This document shows positions 1-12,920 of a DNA stretch of 64,000 nt, piece by piece. The notes under the pieces are model-generated. The model ran no database searches. It was not told the DNA's origin and was given only the letters and a program-made list of their open reading frames with translations. Every line of letters starts with the position of its first letter. Positions within the stretch are counted from its first letter, which is position 1. The position numbers were made by a program, and so were the translations under genes. Source of the DNA: Candolleomyces eurysporus (taxonomy: Eukaryota; Basidiomycota; Agaricomycetes; Agaricales; Psathyrellaceae); assembly GCA_027579435.1 (NCBI GenBank), contig JANBPK010000824.1:4379-68378 (forward strand), read 5' to 3'.

Positions 1-3000
1 GGNCTTTGAGAATCCAGACNACCGCGGCACAGCAGATTGCAGTGAACGTGTTTCCCCGCATTGGCAGTATGTCAAAGACCTGTGGTCTGGGACGCCACTG
101 TGACTGCTCACGACTTATCAGTGTGTGCTGCGGCGCACTGCGGCAAAGAGCTTGGAAAGGTCTTGCCACTGGAAGAAGTCGGGTAGCACCCTGAGGCGTC
201 CGGTCAAGTGAGCTTTTCGAAAAAGGAAGATCAGTGCCATTTGCGAGTTAGCGCTAGTTATCACTCACATTACTACCCGTCAGACGGATCCTAGGAGTCA
301 ATCTCAAGCTCCTGTCGTTATCGCTCGCTTACAGTTGCATCGCTGAGCCCACTATTAAGCTCCTGAGAACTTGAAACTCAATACATTCGGAATAACAAGA
401 GAATTCTCTTTTCGTAGAAAACTTTCTCCACTCCAGTGTGGCAACCTACGACACCAACAGCTCTTNAGTACCCACANAAATATCTATTCGGAAATTCCAG
501 AGCATTATTATCGTGTGTATGTGCACGTTACATGCCCCATGACTTGAATCAGAACAATGGGAACGAGAANGCTGCCCAAGCACATTCGCTACTTATAGCG
601 TTCTCATGCCATCAAGCGCTGCTGTAGCGGCGTCACCATCGAATTTCTGTGCTCCACGTACCCGGTAGTACGTACGCATGCAGTTAAAAAAGAACATTCC
701 TCCGTTCACAAGCGCACTCGCAGAGCCAGCTCAGCTCAGAAGGCGCCTTCATCGCAGTCCCCCGCGTCTAGGACGGCTCACGGGAAGAGTTCCATCGAAG
801 AATCCACCCAACTCGGAATAACCGCGTCGGGTGCTCAGACGCAGATAGGCATTCTGGCACACGCACGCGCGAACGCGCTTACGGGATTAATCGAGCTGGG
901 AAATGGACTATCCCAAGCTCATGATCAGCTGGGGTCCATGTCCGAAATTCCGACCTATCGCTATTGAGGCAGCCCTTCTCCCGCGTCCTCCCACCACGAC
1001 CGACCGCCGGCACGCCGCCGGCCCGGGCGGTAAGTGCAGGAAAGCGTTGCGGCGTCTAGTCACCGACTCGCCCTTGATTCCTTTCATGGATGCGACGACC
1101 ATGGATCATCCCAGCAAAGGAGTTCCTGTCATACCAAGTTCTCCCGTGAGGTGATAATGAACGGACGGAGGAACGAGAAAAATGAATGAGTGAGAGAAAG
1201 GATGCAAGGGTGAAAGGGTGATAGATGATGCAATATGAAACTCTTTCTCTTAGTCTGATATGATATAAGATGAGATGATACGACATTCTAGGAACGAAGA
1301 CGCCGTCATAACAAAGACGAGGTGAGAAAGGACCGGGAATTCTTTGTTGCTACAAGTCTTTTGTTAACAGCAACTATCACTTATCTGGTAAGGTGTGACA
1401 TATGTACATAGTAGGAGTGGCTATATGGTTCACGAGCAACAGTNACTCAGGAGACCCTTATAGTTAATTAAAATGCGATTAAGGTGGCGCTAAGTGCAGT
1501 ACAGATTATGGGGTCGGTTTCTTTAAGCGCTTTCATATGTTGAACACTCCATATAGTCGCACTGCAGTCGCCGCTCGCCCCTGATCAGCGCCCACTGCTC
1601 TACAGGATCCATTTGCGGTTCTCTTCTGTGCTTCGAATCAACTTTCGATTATCTTTGCGTCGAGAACAGCCCTTGTTGAACGAATCAGGATAAGATTGGA
1701 ACGGGATGTAGCATATGATCATGATCAAGACAAAGATAGTTCGCTCTTTGGCATTGAAAATCTTTTTCGACTCGTCCTGAACCGTACCAAAGAAAGTTGA
1801 GGCTTCCGCTTCTTTTCTTTGATTATGAACCACGATCAAAAGTCCAGAACNGCTTCCCGTCTTGCCATCANNTGCAGGCTCGGGGACAAACATCTCGGTG
1901 CGCGAGGGCGCCTATTCCCGGACTGATACTCATCAGCACGCCTACGTCATCTCNAGCCTTCAGCACTCAGGAGTAGGGAGCAAGTCAACTCAGTGCGCAG
2001 TGGCCGACACGTACACGTACGCATGCCCTACACGTTCACACCAGCGTAGCCTTCTGCATCACCGCAGCCTATCAAGCACAGTGATGAAGGGCGATCGAAC
2101 CAGGCTCACAGTCGGAGTGCGATGTGGCTTGGGTGTCGGACCCGACTCGAATCGCTCACTAANTTCCTACATTGCGTTGTNNNANNTGCCGTACACTCAT
2201 ATGTAAGGGAGCGTTACAACTGCAGAATGAACCGAGAGTGATCGCTATGGCGTAGTCTGCCAAGGTGCCTGATACGGAACTCGAAGAAGCAAGTATGGAT
2301 ATGTAAGGCTGTTTTGCACAGTCAGTCGAAGTCTAATCCACGTCGGATAGCGAAATGTTTGTGCATTGAATTGAAGGAGTTGGATAGCGTCATGGGTGCA
2401 CCCCAGAAGAAAGAAGACTTCATGATGACGGTAACGATGATAGGGAATGGGTGTGGCACCGTTCGTCCTCGAGGGGGTACATGACAACACCACAATCTAA
2501 CCGACGCCCTTCCCGACATCATGATGGCTCCCGTGTATGAAAAGTATGTAGGNTATGAATGTCCGCTACNCTACGGGCATCACCGCTGCTCACTCCAGTA
2601 ATCTAGGCGAGGGTTAGCGAAATGAAGAGCGTGTATGTGCTTCTTGATATGTGCCTTCATTCTTCATNCAGACTTAGCGGACGGACTGAGTCGAGTCGAG
2701 GTGAACCCCAGGTAGATGATCATTCTGCAGAAAGTAATAGTTTCACTCAACTCCAAAGCGCTAAGCGGAAGGTGGAGGCAAAGGNACTCAATTAAGCAGG
2801 CTACGCTTGGTGTAGGCAGGTTACCACGTCAACGGTATGAATTGCAGAGAAGAACCATCGTATACGGTACGTACCATGGTAGGAGATTCAAAGTGGCTTT
2901 CTCCTGGCACCTCGCCGCACCATGNNNGNTCAACCCANGTGAATGGCTCTTAGTTATCTAGGTTAGGACACCGCATGTNCGCAGGAAGCGAAGACAGTCT

Positions 3001-5060
3001 AACGTCAGAGGTATCTATGTACGACCCCCTAGAAGAGAACTCTATATTTTAGCGGAGGCCCAGCCCATGTAGNTCACCGGCACACAAACAGTACCTCTCG
3101 CCAAGCCGCTCGTCTAGCCCCAGGTAGATTCAACCATGCCTCCTGATCAGATAGGCTACTCCTAAGTACGCAAGCGTGNNTNNACATAGTATGTACGCTC
3201 AGAGTCCGAGTCCGTCTAGCACGAATCAGCAGGTGTCAGTCGTCAGGTGTTCGCGTTTGGGTTTTCCCCNACCGCATCACTTGACGATTGGCGACCCAAG
3301 AAGCCATCCACTAGGATTTGCGAAGGCAAAATCAGATACTCCAGCCCAACCTTCATCAAAAAATAGGAGATTAAGGGGTTGGAGTCGATTGAGCGGGTGG
3401 ATGCCCCTCCAAAACACTTGTCAGAGGAGCGGGAGCGGGGGAGCGCGCCCCGANTGCTCAGCGGCGAGCCACCTTTCGACCGAGAATTGAACCGGTTCCN
3501 TGGTAGACTCGAGCGCCAACAGGACACCCTGGTTCAGAGACCGTAGTGAAGTGAACTGTANAGGCGGGCGTGCTTGGATCCATTACGANAACCTAGTGAG
3601 NNGAGGGCGGGACTCCGAGTANCTATTCGCGGATGTCAAAGCAACCCTCCAATAAAGTGCTTGCCTATACTGTGNCCTAAATATACATNNAGNAANTAAT
3701 TCGGTCGATTATTTNAGCCATGCTAAATTCATAAATCTCGTACGCACATANCATAAATACNNCNAGNGNNCAAATTCAACTCGAGCGTGGAGCCCGAACG
3801 ACCGAAGTCGACGGGATCGCAACTTGTCAATACTTAAGGAGGGGNCAATCTGCACTAGTCTTATCGTCCCTGAATATAAAGCCAGCAATCACCGCTCAAC
3901 CATGTGGACTTATTACACTTACTTACTTGCCATGACACTCGATGAGAGTGTCATCAAGCTCGCCGATACTCCATCAGTATCACCGTCTCCGACTCCGTGA
4001 GGGCTGGTAACGATTCCGGGCGGCAATCCAAGACCAAAAATCGCTTGACTATGATCATCATCATGATGTAGTGGTGTAGTACAAGGTCCAAACTAGTAAG
4101 CCCGTCGTTGTTGTCTCCGGCGAGAGCAAGCCGTTAGCCACTCGTCTCATCCGAGGGTGTTTCGAGTTCGAGGAAGTGCATATTTGATTGGTAGAGGTTT
4201 CGATAAGAATATGATAGTGATGCTTGCCTTGCCTTGTCTCGTCGGTTATTCGGATGGATGCAGAGGTGGAATGGATGGAATAGTGGATCCCTAGCGCCAG
4301 TAAGCAATTACTAGCCCCGGGCTCAGCTGAGAGTTCACCATTTCCAAGCCCAGGGATTAGGAAGGACGTTCTCGGTTATGCAGATCCGTAGAACGTTGCG
4401 CAGCAGAGTTGCCCAAGCTCCCAGAATCCCATCCCGAGCCTTCCACGTATCCATATCGCCTTATATTCAAGAACCATTGAATTAGACTACACTTTGTCAG
4501 CTAATGTTACCTTGGTTGCCCATCGCCGTTACATAGAGATTATTCCCGTCACCAGCCACCGGTGCCACGTACTTACAAGGTAACAGGCAACCGTGCGTCC
4601 GCTACGGTGAACGCGGGGCGGGAGTTGCTGTTGGCTCGTTGCTGCGCGCGTGGGGCATGTGTTTCGTTCGGTTTCCATAAATGGNAACTTACGCAGCAAT
4701 ATCCCTCAGTGATTTGGAATCAAAAAGGTCGACGTTGCCCGCCGGCAGGTCAAGCGCAGTAAGGAGGTAGTACTGAGTGGCACTAGTTCAAGTCGAGNTA
4801 ATCCGGAAATCCGAAGGCGGTGATCCTTGAGAGCAAAGAAAGTGCAGAAGCAGCAGTGAGAGCAGTACGGTCGTGTGTTCCAATATTCCAGAAACCATCC
4901 AGGAGGTTGCAGGGATGGTCCAAAACAGCANTTATGCCAGGACTAGTAACGCCCTGTCGAAACGCAGTGGTGCACACGCATAATGAGTCGACTTCGCTGT
5001 TGCGGCCTCACCACGGATAGCCATCTCCGTTAAGCGCGGGGCCGTGCCGCACGTTGGGGT
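1..5060. other. N-rich, gene-free stretch
   Basis: No reading frame here is supported by protein motifs, splice-joined continuity or a recognisable family; the longest frames (about 100 codons) overlap on both strands and look random. Single Ns are frequent up to about 3,800, as in the duplicated copy at 23.6-25.6 kb, which suggests poorly resolved repeated DNA. A purine-rich low-complexity patch lies at about 1,140-1,290. No tRNA, rRNA or transposase signature was seen. Confidence 0.5.
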
Positions 5061-6011
5061 TTTATAGCACTAGCTGCAGAGCCACATGAGAAAACACGCT
5101 GCGACCTGCGATAGTCACAGCAAAATAGAATGAGAGGCTAGGTCGAGTCATAGTGCCGTGACATCCGTGGTTGCGACGGCTGCGGGAGTCAGACGCGTCC
5201 GCGCCATAGTGGGCTGATATGATAGTGGTACGACGCGTCGAGATCGGCAGGAACCTATATGGTGGCTCCAGTGCAGGTGACTCCGATAACCCGTGAACGC
5301 GATTCTGGAGGTTGAGAAATCCTTGCGACACGGAATCGGGGATGGATAGAAGGATGACTTTCTGATCGGTAAGCAGGAAGGTAGGATACATGGTAGGAAT
5401 AGAGTTGATTACAACGAAAAGTGGAACGCTGGGACGGCGCGGCAGATAGAAAGCGCAAGCCTGCGAAATGGGTACGGCAGGAGCGGATGGAAGGGAGGTG
5501 GTCATTGGTGCTGACTGATGCTGCCCTGGGAATGACATCACGCCGAGGCCGCTTTATTGCGCAGGCCCATTGACGCAAAATGGATGAGCAAGACAATAGA
5601 AGCCTTGCTGGCAGTCTTTGAGAGAGCAATAGAAAAAAAAAGAGCGAAAAAAAAGACAAAAGCGAGGCGAACAGTGGCATGACGGCGAAGACAAGCGCGT
5701 CTCTGCAAGAACGGTAGAACGACAAAAGGACAGCATTCAAGCCATTCATCGCCCACCGGCTCGAGGAGAGACGAACCGGTTCGGTCGGCAGACCCACATC
5801 CGGCAAAGTAAATTACCTCCGTTAGTGAATCTCCGATCTGGATCTGAAATTGAGATCGCTGATTTGAGGTCTGTCTTTACCGTGCGCTGGTACACCAGTC
5901 ATAATTCTTATTCAGAGATATTTGCGATGCCTGCGGAGGATTCTTATATTAGGCCCCCGTCTCCCGCCTCTCCTGCTTTCTTCCACTCCTCCCCAGCACT
6001 CCTCCTTGGCC
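5061..6011 (+). promoter_or_regulatory. Upstream region of the cyclin gene
   Basis: This intergenic stretch lies directly before the cyclin start codon. It contains an A-rich patch at about 5,625-5,665 and, close to the gene, pyrimidine-rich tracts (about 5,955-6,065 continuing into the coding region) of the kind common in basidiomycete 5' leaders. Long minus-strand frames here (up to 183 codons) have no recognisable domain, and one begins in what should be the cyclin promoter; I treat them as chance. No specific factor site can be assigned. Confidence 0.3.
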
Positions 6012-7142
6012 ATGGACTCCTCCCCCGCCTCCAGCCACTCGAGCTCCAGCTCCTCCTCCTCCTCCNNCAACCACCCCGCGTCCCTTGTGGACCCCGCGAT
6101 GCATTCGCCCCATACCCTGCGTCTGGTCAGTCTCAAGATCACCAAGCAACTCATCGGTAAGTCTGCGCCACACACTTGCTCCCTTGCGCCTTGCTCACTT
6201 GTTTCATAGACCATGTAGTCGACCAGGTGATCGACACTGTCGACTATGCCATGGGCAAGTCGTCCTCCTCGACCTCCCCCCGCGGCCGACGAGCCCGCAC
6301 ACCCAACCAGATCAAGTTCACCGGCTTCGTCAACACCGTCCTCACCCGCGCAGAAATCACCACCCCCACCCTCCTCGCCACACTCATCTACATCAGCCGG
6401 GCCCGCCCCTACCTCCACATTGCCCTGGAAGAGTGGGCTCTCGAGCGTGTCTTCCTCGGTGCCCTTATCACCGCCAGCAAGTATCTCAACGATTCGACCC
6501 TCAAGAACGTCCACTGGGCTCTCTGCACCGGTGTCTTCGGCAAGCGAGATGTTGGAAGGATTGANGCGCGAATTTTTGGGGGTTTTGGATTGGGAACTCA
6601 GTGTGACCGAGAACGAGATTCTCGGCTTGTGGCAGAGTTTGGAGTGGGCTGTTGAGATGGAAGAGCAGGAAGAGCGGAGGATCCGGGAGAGGGAAAACAA
6701 GAGGTTCTTCATCCCCGCTACACCAACCAAGAACCGTCGGGCAGCTCCGATCCCTGTCCCATCGCACTCCCCATCCGGCTCCACTTCCTCTTCATCATCG
6801 TCATCCCCACCCTCCTCGGCATCGTCATCGAGCTCGAGCTCTCTATCGAGTCCGCGGACACCGCCAGACTTTGAGCTCGGTTACCCAACTGCGGAAGAGC
6901 TGGCCCGGATGCAAAAGGCAGCGGAGCACCAGCGGCAGCATGATGTCACTGACATGGAAATCGACAGTGTTCCAGTACACGTTTCCCTCCCTACAGTGCC
7001 ACAGCCGGCACAGAAGAGGAGTGTAAAGAGGAGTTTCGGGACGGCGGCGATGGTCGAGATGTTGAAGAGCTTCCCCTTCCCCGGCCACCATCACCACCAT
7101 CACCACCAGCAGCCTCAACCCCAACACTCAATACGAGCATAG
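6012..7142 (+). CDS. PCL/PHO80-type cyclin
   Basis: Probable regulatory subunit of a Pho85/Pcl-class cyclin-dependent kinase, acting in G1 and nutrient control. Exons 6012-6156 and 6210-7142, with a GTAAGT...TAG intron and phase-1 join. The cyclin box (roughly residues 45-185) contains LITASKYLNDSTLKNVHWA, then the EREFLGVLDWELSVTENEIL block typical of Pcl1/2-like cyclins. After it come a charged helix, Ser-rich low-complexity runs and a C-terminal His tract. The start ATG precedes a Ser-rich leader; NN at 6066-6067 sits inside that leader. The frame breaks at an N at 6565, and dropping that N restores the conserved reading, giving about 358 residues. I take the break to be a consensus artefact and not a mutation. 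The family call is strong; the exact paralogue is not resolved. Confidence 0.88.
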
Positions 7143-8040
7143 AAGAGCGTGAACTTGTCTTGGTTCTATGGACTCTAGCTTTCGGATTCTTTTCGTTGGG
7201 TTTCTTTTCTTTTAGCATTCCTCATCATCATCAGCAATCGTCTCTCGCATTTCACTATTTTATCACCCCCACAACATGCATTTTCTCTCATGGTTGCATT
7301 ACTAGCTAGTATTACCCCTCATCGTTATTCGTTTTCGATATCTTACATTCCTTATTTTCTACTTACCCTACTCTACATTTGTACGTATACACGTACGGGC
7401 TAACAGCCTAGTTGCTATCATCATCGTCATCATGCACTCTCCTTGCTCAATCATCTCGTTTTGAAATCGCTCTCTGAAGCATTTGTTGTATGTCACCTCT
7501 ACCAGTACCATAGTAGCTCCTGAAAATGAACACAAGATCTGAAAATTTAACTTTTCGTGTGATTCCAAGTGTCGAGTCGACTGTCAATACCAAGTCAGCG
7601 GAGAGGACCGATGTCCACTGGGTGGCAGCAAGCTTGGTGACCGGCAACTGATCAGGTCATGGGGTGCACGCTGCTATCGTGGACTTTGTGAGGAGAGGGC
7701 GATTGAATGAAACAACAAATGCCGTTGGTTGATTACAATAAACGTCGTTCCTTAATGTCCAATTACAGCCGGCCCATCCAAGCGCCATAGTAGACACTGA
7801 CAAGACACAGACATAAGTAAAGTTATAATTACCCAACCGACCAGCCGACAAAACCAATTAATCAAAAATCCGAACATAGTAAGCGTTGTTACTCCCCCAT
7901 TCAATCACCCTGTGTCCGTTCGTTTCGTTCGATCGTCCTGTTCGTTTCCTTCAGTTTGAAATTTCACCTTGACACCGGTGATACAGTCAGGCAGATAAGT
8001 GATAAGTACCGCAGTGCAATTAATGCGGGCGCATTGCTGC
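7143..8040. other. 3' flank of cyclin gene and intergenic DNA
   Basis: Immediately after the cyclin stop the sequence is T-rich with CAT/ATC runs, consistent with a 3' untranslated region and terminator. Nothing protein-like is visible on either strand, and the short minus-strand frames lack motifs. Confidence 0.4.
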
Positions 8041-8470
8041 CAGTGCCCGTGGGGTACATACATACTTAGTACATACGAGAACGTCGGACGCTCCAAGGCT
8101 CCTTCCCTCCGACCCTTCTGAATGAATTCATGAACCCCTCTTCCAAATGAAAATGCTATCCAATCGTTCCGTGCCGGCTACTTCCAGATAGGGAGGCCCG
8201 GTACTTCTGTACATATATACATACGAGAATGTCGGACTCCCCGCTGGTCCTTCTTACCGACGACTCTTCTGGAGAGTAGGTACCCGTCGAGTTCTAAAGT
8301 GAAAATGGCCACATCCAATCGGTGCGCGCCGCCGACTGCTTCCAGCTTCCAGCGGCGGGTCGGTACTTCTGTACTATACTTACCATACATACATACGAGA
8401 ATATCGGACTCTCCAAAGTTCCTTCCTTCAGTCCTTCTTCTGAACCCTTCTCCCAGAGTTTCCCCAATGC
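8041..8470. repeat. Three degenerate tandem copies, about 150-170 bp each
   Basis: A recurring block reads: a C/G-rich segment, then GGTACTTCTGTAC, ACATAC repeats, ACGAGAAtgTCGGACtC, then CTTCC-rich sequence ending in TTCTGAA. The ACATACGAGAA core occurs at about 8,071, 8,217 and 8,391, with the flanking order kept (for example tgaaaatg followed by CCAATCG-type sequence after copies 1 and 2). The copies differ by substitutions and small indels, so this is an old local duplication. No coding potential was recognised. Confidence 0.65.
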
Positions 8471-11400
8471 GACGCAACGCAACCGCAAACACAACGCAGC
8501 TCTTGGCATCTGGCATCCAGGTTGTTGCGAACCGACCGGTGGCCATGGCAGGTTGCTTAGATTCAGAACAAATTTCTCCGCGACCCGTACGTATCCGTTA
8601 ATGGCGAGCGGCCTCTCCACTGCCAGCGCCAGCGCGGTGATTCGCTTTTTCTGAACAGGTGTTAGGGAATCCCCGGATGTCACGGTCGGTCGGAGGAGGT
8701 TATGTTCCTTTCGGTAGTGAGAGCAGCGTGCCATCCTGATTTCCTGATCCAAACTTGTGATTTGAATGTCAGCGCTCGTAGGCATGTATCATGTGGTGCG
8801 CAAGAGCTTAAGGTTCGATTGGCAGGGAAAACATGGGGTCCAGCAGGTAAGGATCGGACAGAGAGAATGGTCGGTCGTCCAATCAACCGTGACTTCCCCG
8901 TTTCGTTCTCNTTTTTTTTTTTGGTGGGGGTTGTGGCTATGTGATGGGTGCCTGAACACGAAATTAGGCTGCCATTTGTTTGTCCGTGAGGCCGTGCTCA
9001 CTGACCGAGTAAGGCTGAGGTAGATGAGGTGATTTTTGAGGGCAGGATTTGGGCGACTGGTTGGCCGTGGAGGGGTAAGGAATCCATGGTGCAGAGGCAG
9101 ACCTGAGCCATGGCCCAGAAGATTCTCAGTCCGAGGATATCGATACTACGGACACCACGGTCGACGCGTGCCAACAACGATAACATAACGATAACATACA
9201 CTTCATAGCTCGAGCCTCATTAATGTACGTACCACGTATGTTGCTAGTGAGATGAGCTAGGTCCGCCCTGACAAAAGGTATGGACCCATATCAGCCTCAC
9301 GGTCGGACCGTCGAGTCGAGGCCTTTCGGGGCTGGCTTCGTAGGGTCTGCGAATAGCGCACGCGGTTTCGCTACGCCGCAGCATATTTGGTTAGTTCTAA
9401 ACTTACAAGAGGGCTATGTAGCGCAGCGCTACAATCACGACCGGGACCCGTTCCCATGTAATTTCCTTGTCCTTGTTCTCGACTTGGGGCGATAAAACGT
9501 TAACTAAGGGAAACCGAACCAACTCTTGTCGAGACCCGGTCGATTTCGAGACTGATACATGATCTCAATATCTTCCGGGTTCCTGGAAATCCTGTCTGCG
9601 CAGTACGTACATACGTTATGTAGAATCGAGTATGTACATGGGATCGACAGGGGAAGGGGTGGAGCCCAGCAATTCAATTCTTTTTTCTTTGTTTCCGTCT
9701 GCATATGACATTCGCCTTGTTTAGTAAGAACGTCAGGTTCAACGAGGTCTCGAGCCAGGCGCCCTGCATATAGCGTTCGTTAACGTTTATCCAAGTTCAG
9801 TTCGAAGATGGGCTGGGGCTGCTGAGTTACAAGAGAAGTGAGCTGGCTGACTGATTAGACCCTCCGCGCCTGCTTCTCCTCACGTACAGTTTATCAGCCT
9901 CCTCTTAATCTCTGAATCAGCACGAGCACCGGAAGCACGGGATTATATGGCGTCGGTGCCTCAGGGCCGTACTTTGCACCCGCCTCACGGAGAGGACGAC
10001 GCGCTGATAAAATCCAGGATCATCCGAGTCGTTGCGCGCCGACTATCCGACGTGTCAAGCCTCTCAGGTAGATCACCGACAGCCAGCCAATCAAACGCGC
10101 CGCCCACAGCCGCTGAGAGTCAAAATCATTCGACAGCAAGTGTCACTTTTCCATGCACTCCACAGTGCCAAGTTTCGGAAGAGCGGAAGGGGATGTGGAG
10201 GAGGGGCGGAGGCTCGGGTCGCCGGGAATCAAGGGATATCAGATGGGTGAGTTTTGAGAACTCAAAGGAACTACCATCTGTCGTAGAATTTACCCTGTAG
10301 ACTGACAAAGGCTCGTGCGGAGAGCTTAAGGGTGATGATAAGGGTAACCCGCAGCTATTGTATCCAACGCAACCTACACCCAAGAATCGATAGTGTCAAA
10401 TGACTTGAAGGTTATCCAAGCCAACCACCGGCCCACTGCGAATTTCCTTCCTACAGTAGCTTCCGGGTAGAGTCAGAGTGAAACTTAACTTTCATGACCT
10501 CGCATACGTGATGCCGTCGGTCAAGAGAGAAAGCCTCGCATGGGTCGGGATGATTGACTGACAGGAGTGCGCTGTGTTAACTTTGAGGTGGCGCATGCCT
10601 TGTACTACATTTGCATGCGGGTTCGAAGCCTATCCTATCAGTCTTCCCGATGATCCATCCGTCCATCCATCCATCTGTCTATCATCAATCTGCCCATCTA
10701 ATAACTGTGGGCTCAGCGTCTTGCGCGCTGGCCGTCGTGATAGTCTACAGCAAAAGTCTGTCCGAGCTCATGCTATCCCTCAAAAGGTAGCCAGAGGACC
10801 TCGCTGGATACAGCGGAAAGCCCAACTTTTACAGTGGTGAAGCAGGCTTGCCAAACTATTTCGATGAGCACCGAGAAGCCCAAAGAATTCGATCAGAATT
10901 CGAAGTGCACATCATCATCATGCATAAATGCATAACCTTTGAAGCTAGTGACAGGGATCGTCGACCCGACTCCACGCTCCAGAAGCTTTTTCAGGGAAGC
11001 TAGGGGTAACATTGGTCCGCGATAAGAGTTGGTGGCGGACACGATTCGAACGGGTGTGCGCGAGCGCTCTCGCAGATGGAGGATGTCGGAAGCCGATCGA
11101 AGAAATGAATGAACTCTTCAAGTTACAGCTTGTTACGACCACCCCTCGGCCTAGAAGCGCTCAGCGCATTTCACCTGGGTCGAGTATTCGTGAGCTGGCG
11201 CATCATGCTGGAGGCGAATGTTAGATGATGATCAGCTTTCAGGAGACATGTGATGGGGGTGCACATCGAGCATATGAATGTCGGGAGACTGGAAGAAAGT
11301 TCGAAGAGAATGAGTTCAAATCGCATCACGAATCATTCAGTTCGTGATAGCGACTAGTGGACCTTCAAATCATTCAATCCATCACTGATACCTTTCCTGA

Positions 11401-12920
11401 AGCACTTCAAGTTGAAGCTTGAAGACTTAAAACACATTCCCACCAAGGCACATAACTAATTGCTATGCACGGCCCACACAGTCTGCGGCCACTCCTTCTT
11501 CCGAACTGAGAAACAAAACAAGCTAATTCAATTCATTCAGTTCGCCCTATATTATATTAATATCTCGAAAAATTGTACGATCCAGACAAGTGATACATGC
11601 GTACCTTTCCTTCCACCTGCCATGATCCCACATTGACTTGAGAAGGACACGTAAGCCATCCTTCATCCATCTATACATCCATATGAGCGTGGAGAGCTAT
11701 TCAGCCACAGTAATTGAATTAGTCCCAAGTCGTGTATTTAGTCAAATATGGAAAGATGCTAGCACACGGCGTCGGCGCGGCGGGTGTCTCATGATCAGGG
11801 AGGCGGCGCAGAGCGCGCTTCGTCTTGAATTCAAGCTTATTGGCCGAAAGTTTGATGAACCACCGGATGGGGTGAAGTGAACCAGGAGCTTTATGGATAG
11901 CGCATCCGAGAAGTTTGTGAAATGAATGAGACGAGGAAGAGAACTAAGACCCCCGACGGATTCGCATAGATCGAACGAAGGGCCACTCCAAAAACAGAAC
12001 TCAATGGGAGAGTCCGAGTCGGTGGCGGATGAGTGAATCCTCAAAGTGGGGCAGGCGTCGCTCAAGCGAAGGACGGAGTACTTGACTAGATGATTGAGGC
12101 AGCCCCTCACCCTATTATCACGAACATGAAAAGCGCAGCATAAAGTGTCAGTGGGGTACCGAGAGAGACTGCGAGCAATGTGTTACGAGCGAGCTTCTAG
12201 TCAATTGGGTGCAGTGGAGCACCAGAACGTAGATCGCTTGCTTCAAATTGGGTCCGACTACGTCAAAGTGCGAACGTCTGAAATGAATGGTCGGGTCAGA
12301 CATGACGAAATGCCAACTCGAACCAAGATAGTATGAGCTGCTGCGCCATATGTCGCGTCATAGGAACTTCAGCCAGGCTGGGAAGACCAGAAGCGCAATG
12401 ATTAGCGAATCTTCAATCTATCGAAGTTCCCTCCATGGCGACAGGATGAGCAGAGGAAGATTGAACGAGAGGATCGGCGCCCAACAGCTGCGAACAAATC
12501 GCAGAGCCAGACAGGGGACGCGTGACATCATCTTTCAGTGACGGCCAATCAGAGCGCACGATCACATATCATATCGATCACCAATCCAATTCCGCTTGGT
12601 GACGCGAGGGTTGCTTTTTCCTCCATCTTCGAAGTTCGTGCCGACTGTCCATTCTTCGCCTTTCAGCACTGCGGTGATTTTGGCTGAGCAAGCCAGTTTT
12701 GCTTTTGCTTTGCGGTACCGCTGCTATTACTCTGTAGCTCAAGGAAGCTTTTGCAATCGTGACTCACTGGGATTAGCAAACGCGACCGAGTCTCTGGAAA
12801 CACGGGCTCAAGATGTCAAGAAGGACGAACTCGGGGCGAAGAGGCGGACACGAGCGAACTCGGGACTCCCTTCTACCCCTCTATTCGACTTTGATGCATC
12901 ACCACCCGTAGCAAACCGGC
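8471..12920. other. Gene-poor intergenic DNA
   Basis: No convincing gene, RNA or mobile element. A poly-T run with an N lies near 8,911-8,923, and short CCAT-type microsatellite sequence lies near 10,655-10,680. Frames of up to about 120 codons on both strands show no domain and no continuity across plausible splice sites. Confidence 0.4.

Noticed and set aside
3932..3954. Perfect 9-bp inverted repeat (ATGACACTC / GAGTGTCAT, 5-nt loop)
   Set aside because: A single short hairpin with no T-run or gene context; expected by chance in 64 kb.
5255..5806. 183-codon minus-strand frame with a hydrophobic stretch
   Set aside because: It lies in the cyclin upstream region, overlaps other long frames, begins in what should be promoter DNA and shows no domain. 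The hydrophobic part comes from an A/G-rich tract read on the other strand.
5912..6784. 290-codon minus-strand frame opposite the cyclin gene
   Set aside because: Its Glu/Gly-rich composition is the antisense of the Ser/Pro-rich cyclin leader and exon 2; the plus strand has the clear cyclin box.
11012..11110. GATTCGAAC, resembling the T-loop of a minus-strand tRNA
   Set aside because: No matching acceptor stem or A-box at the right distance.
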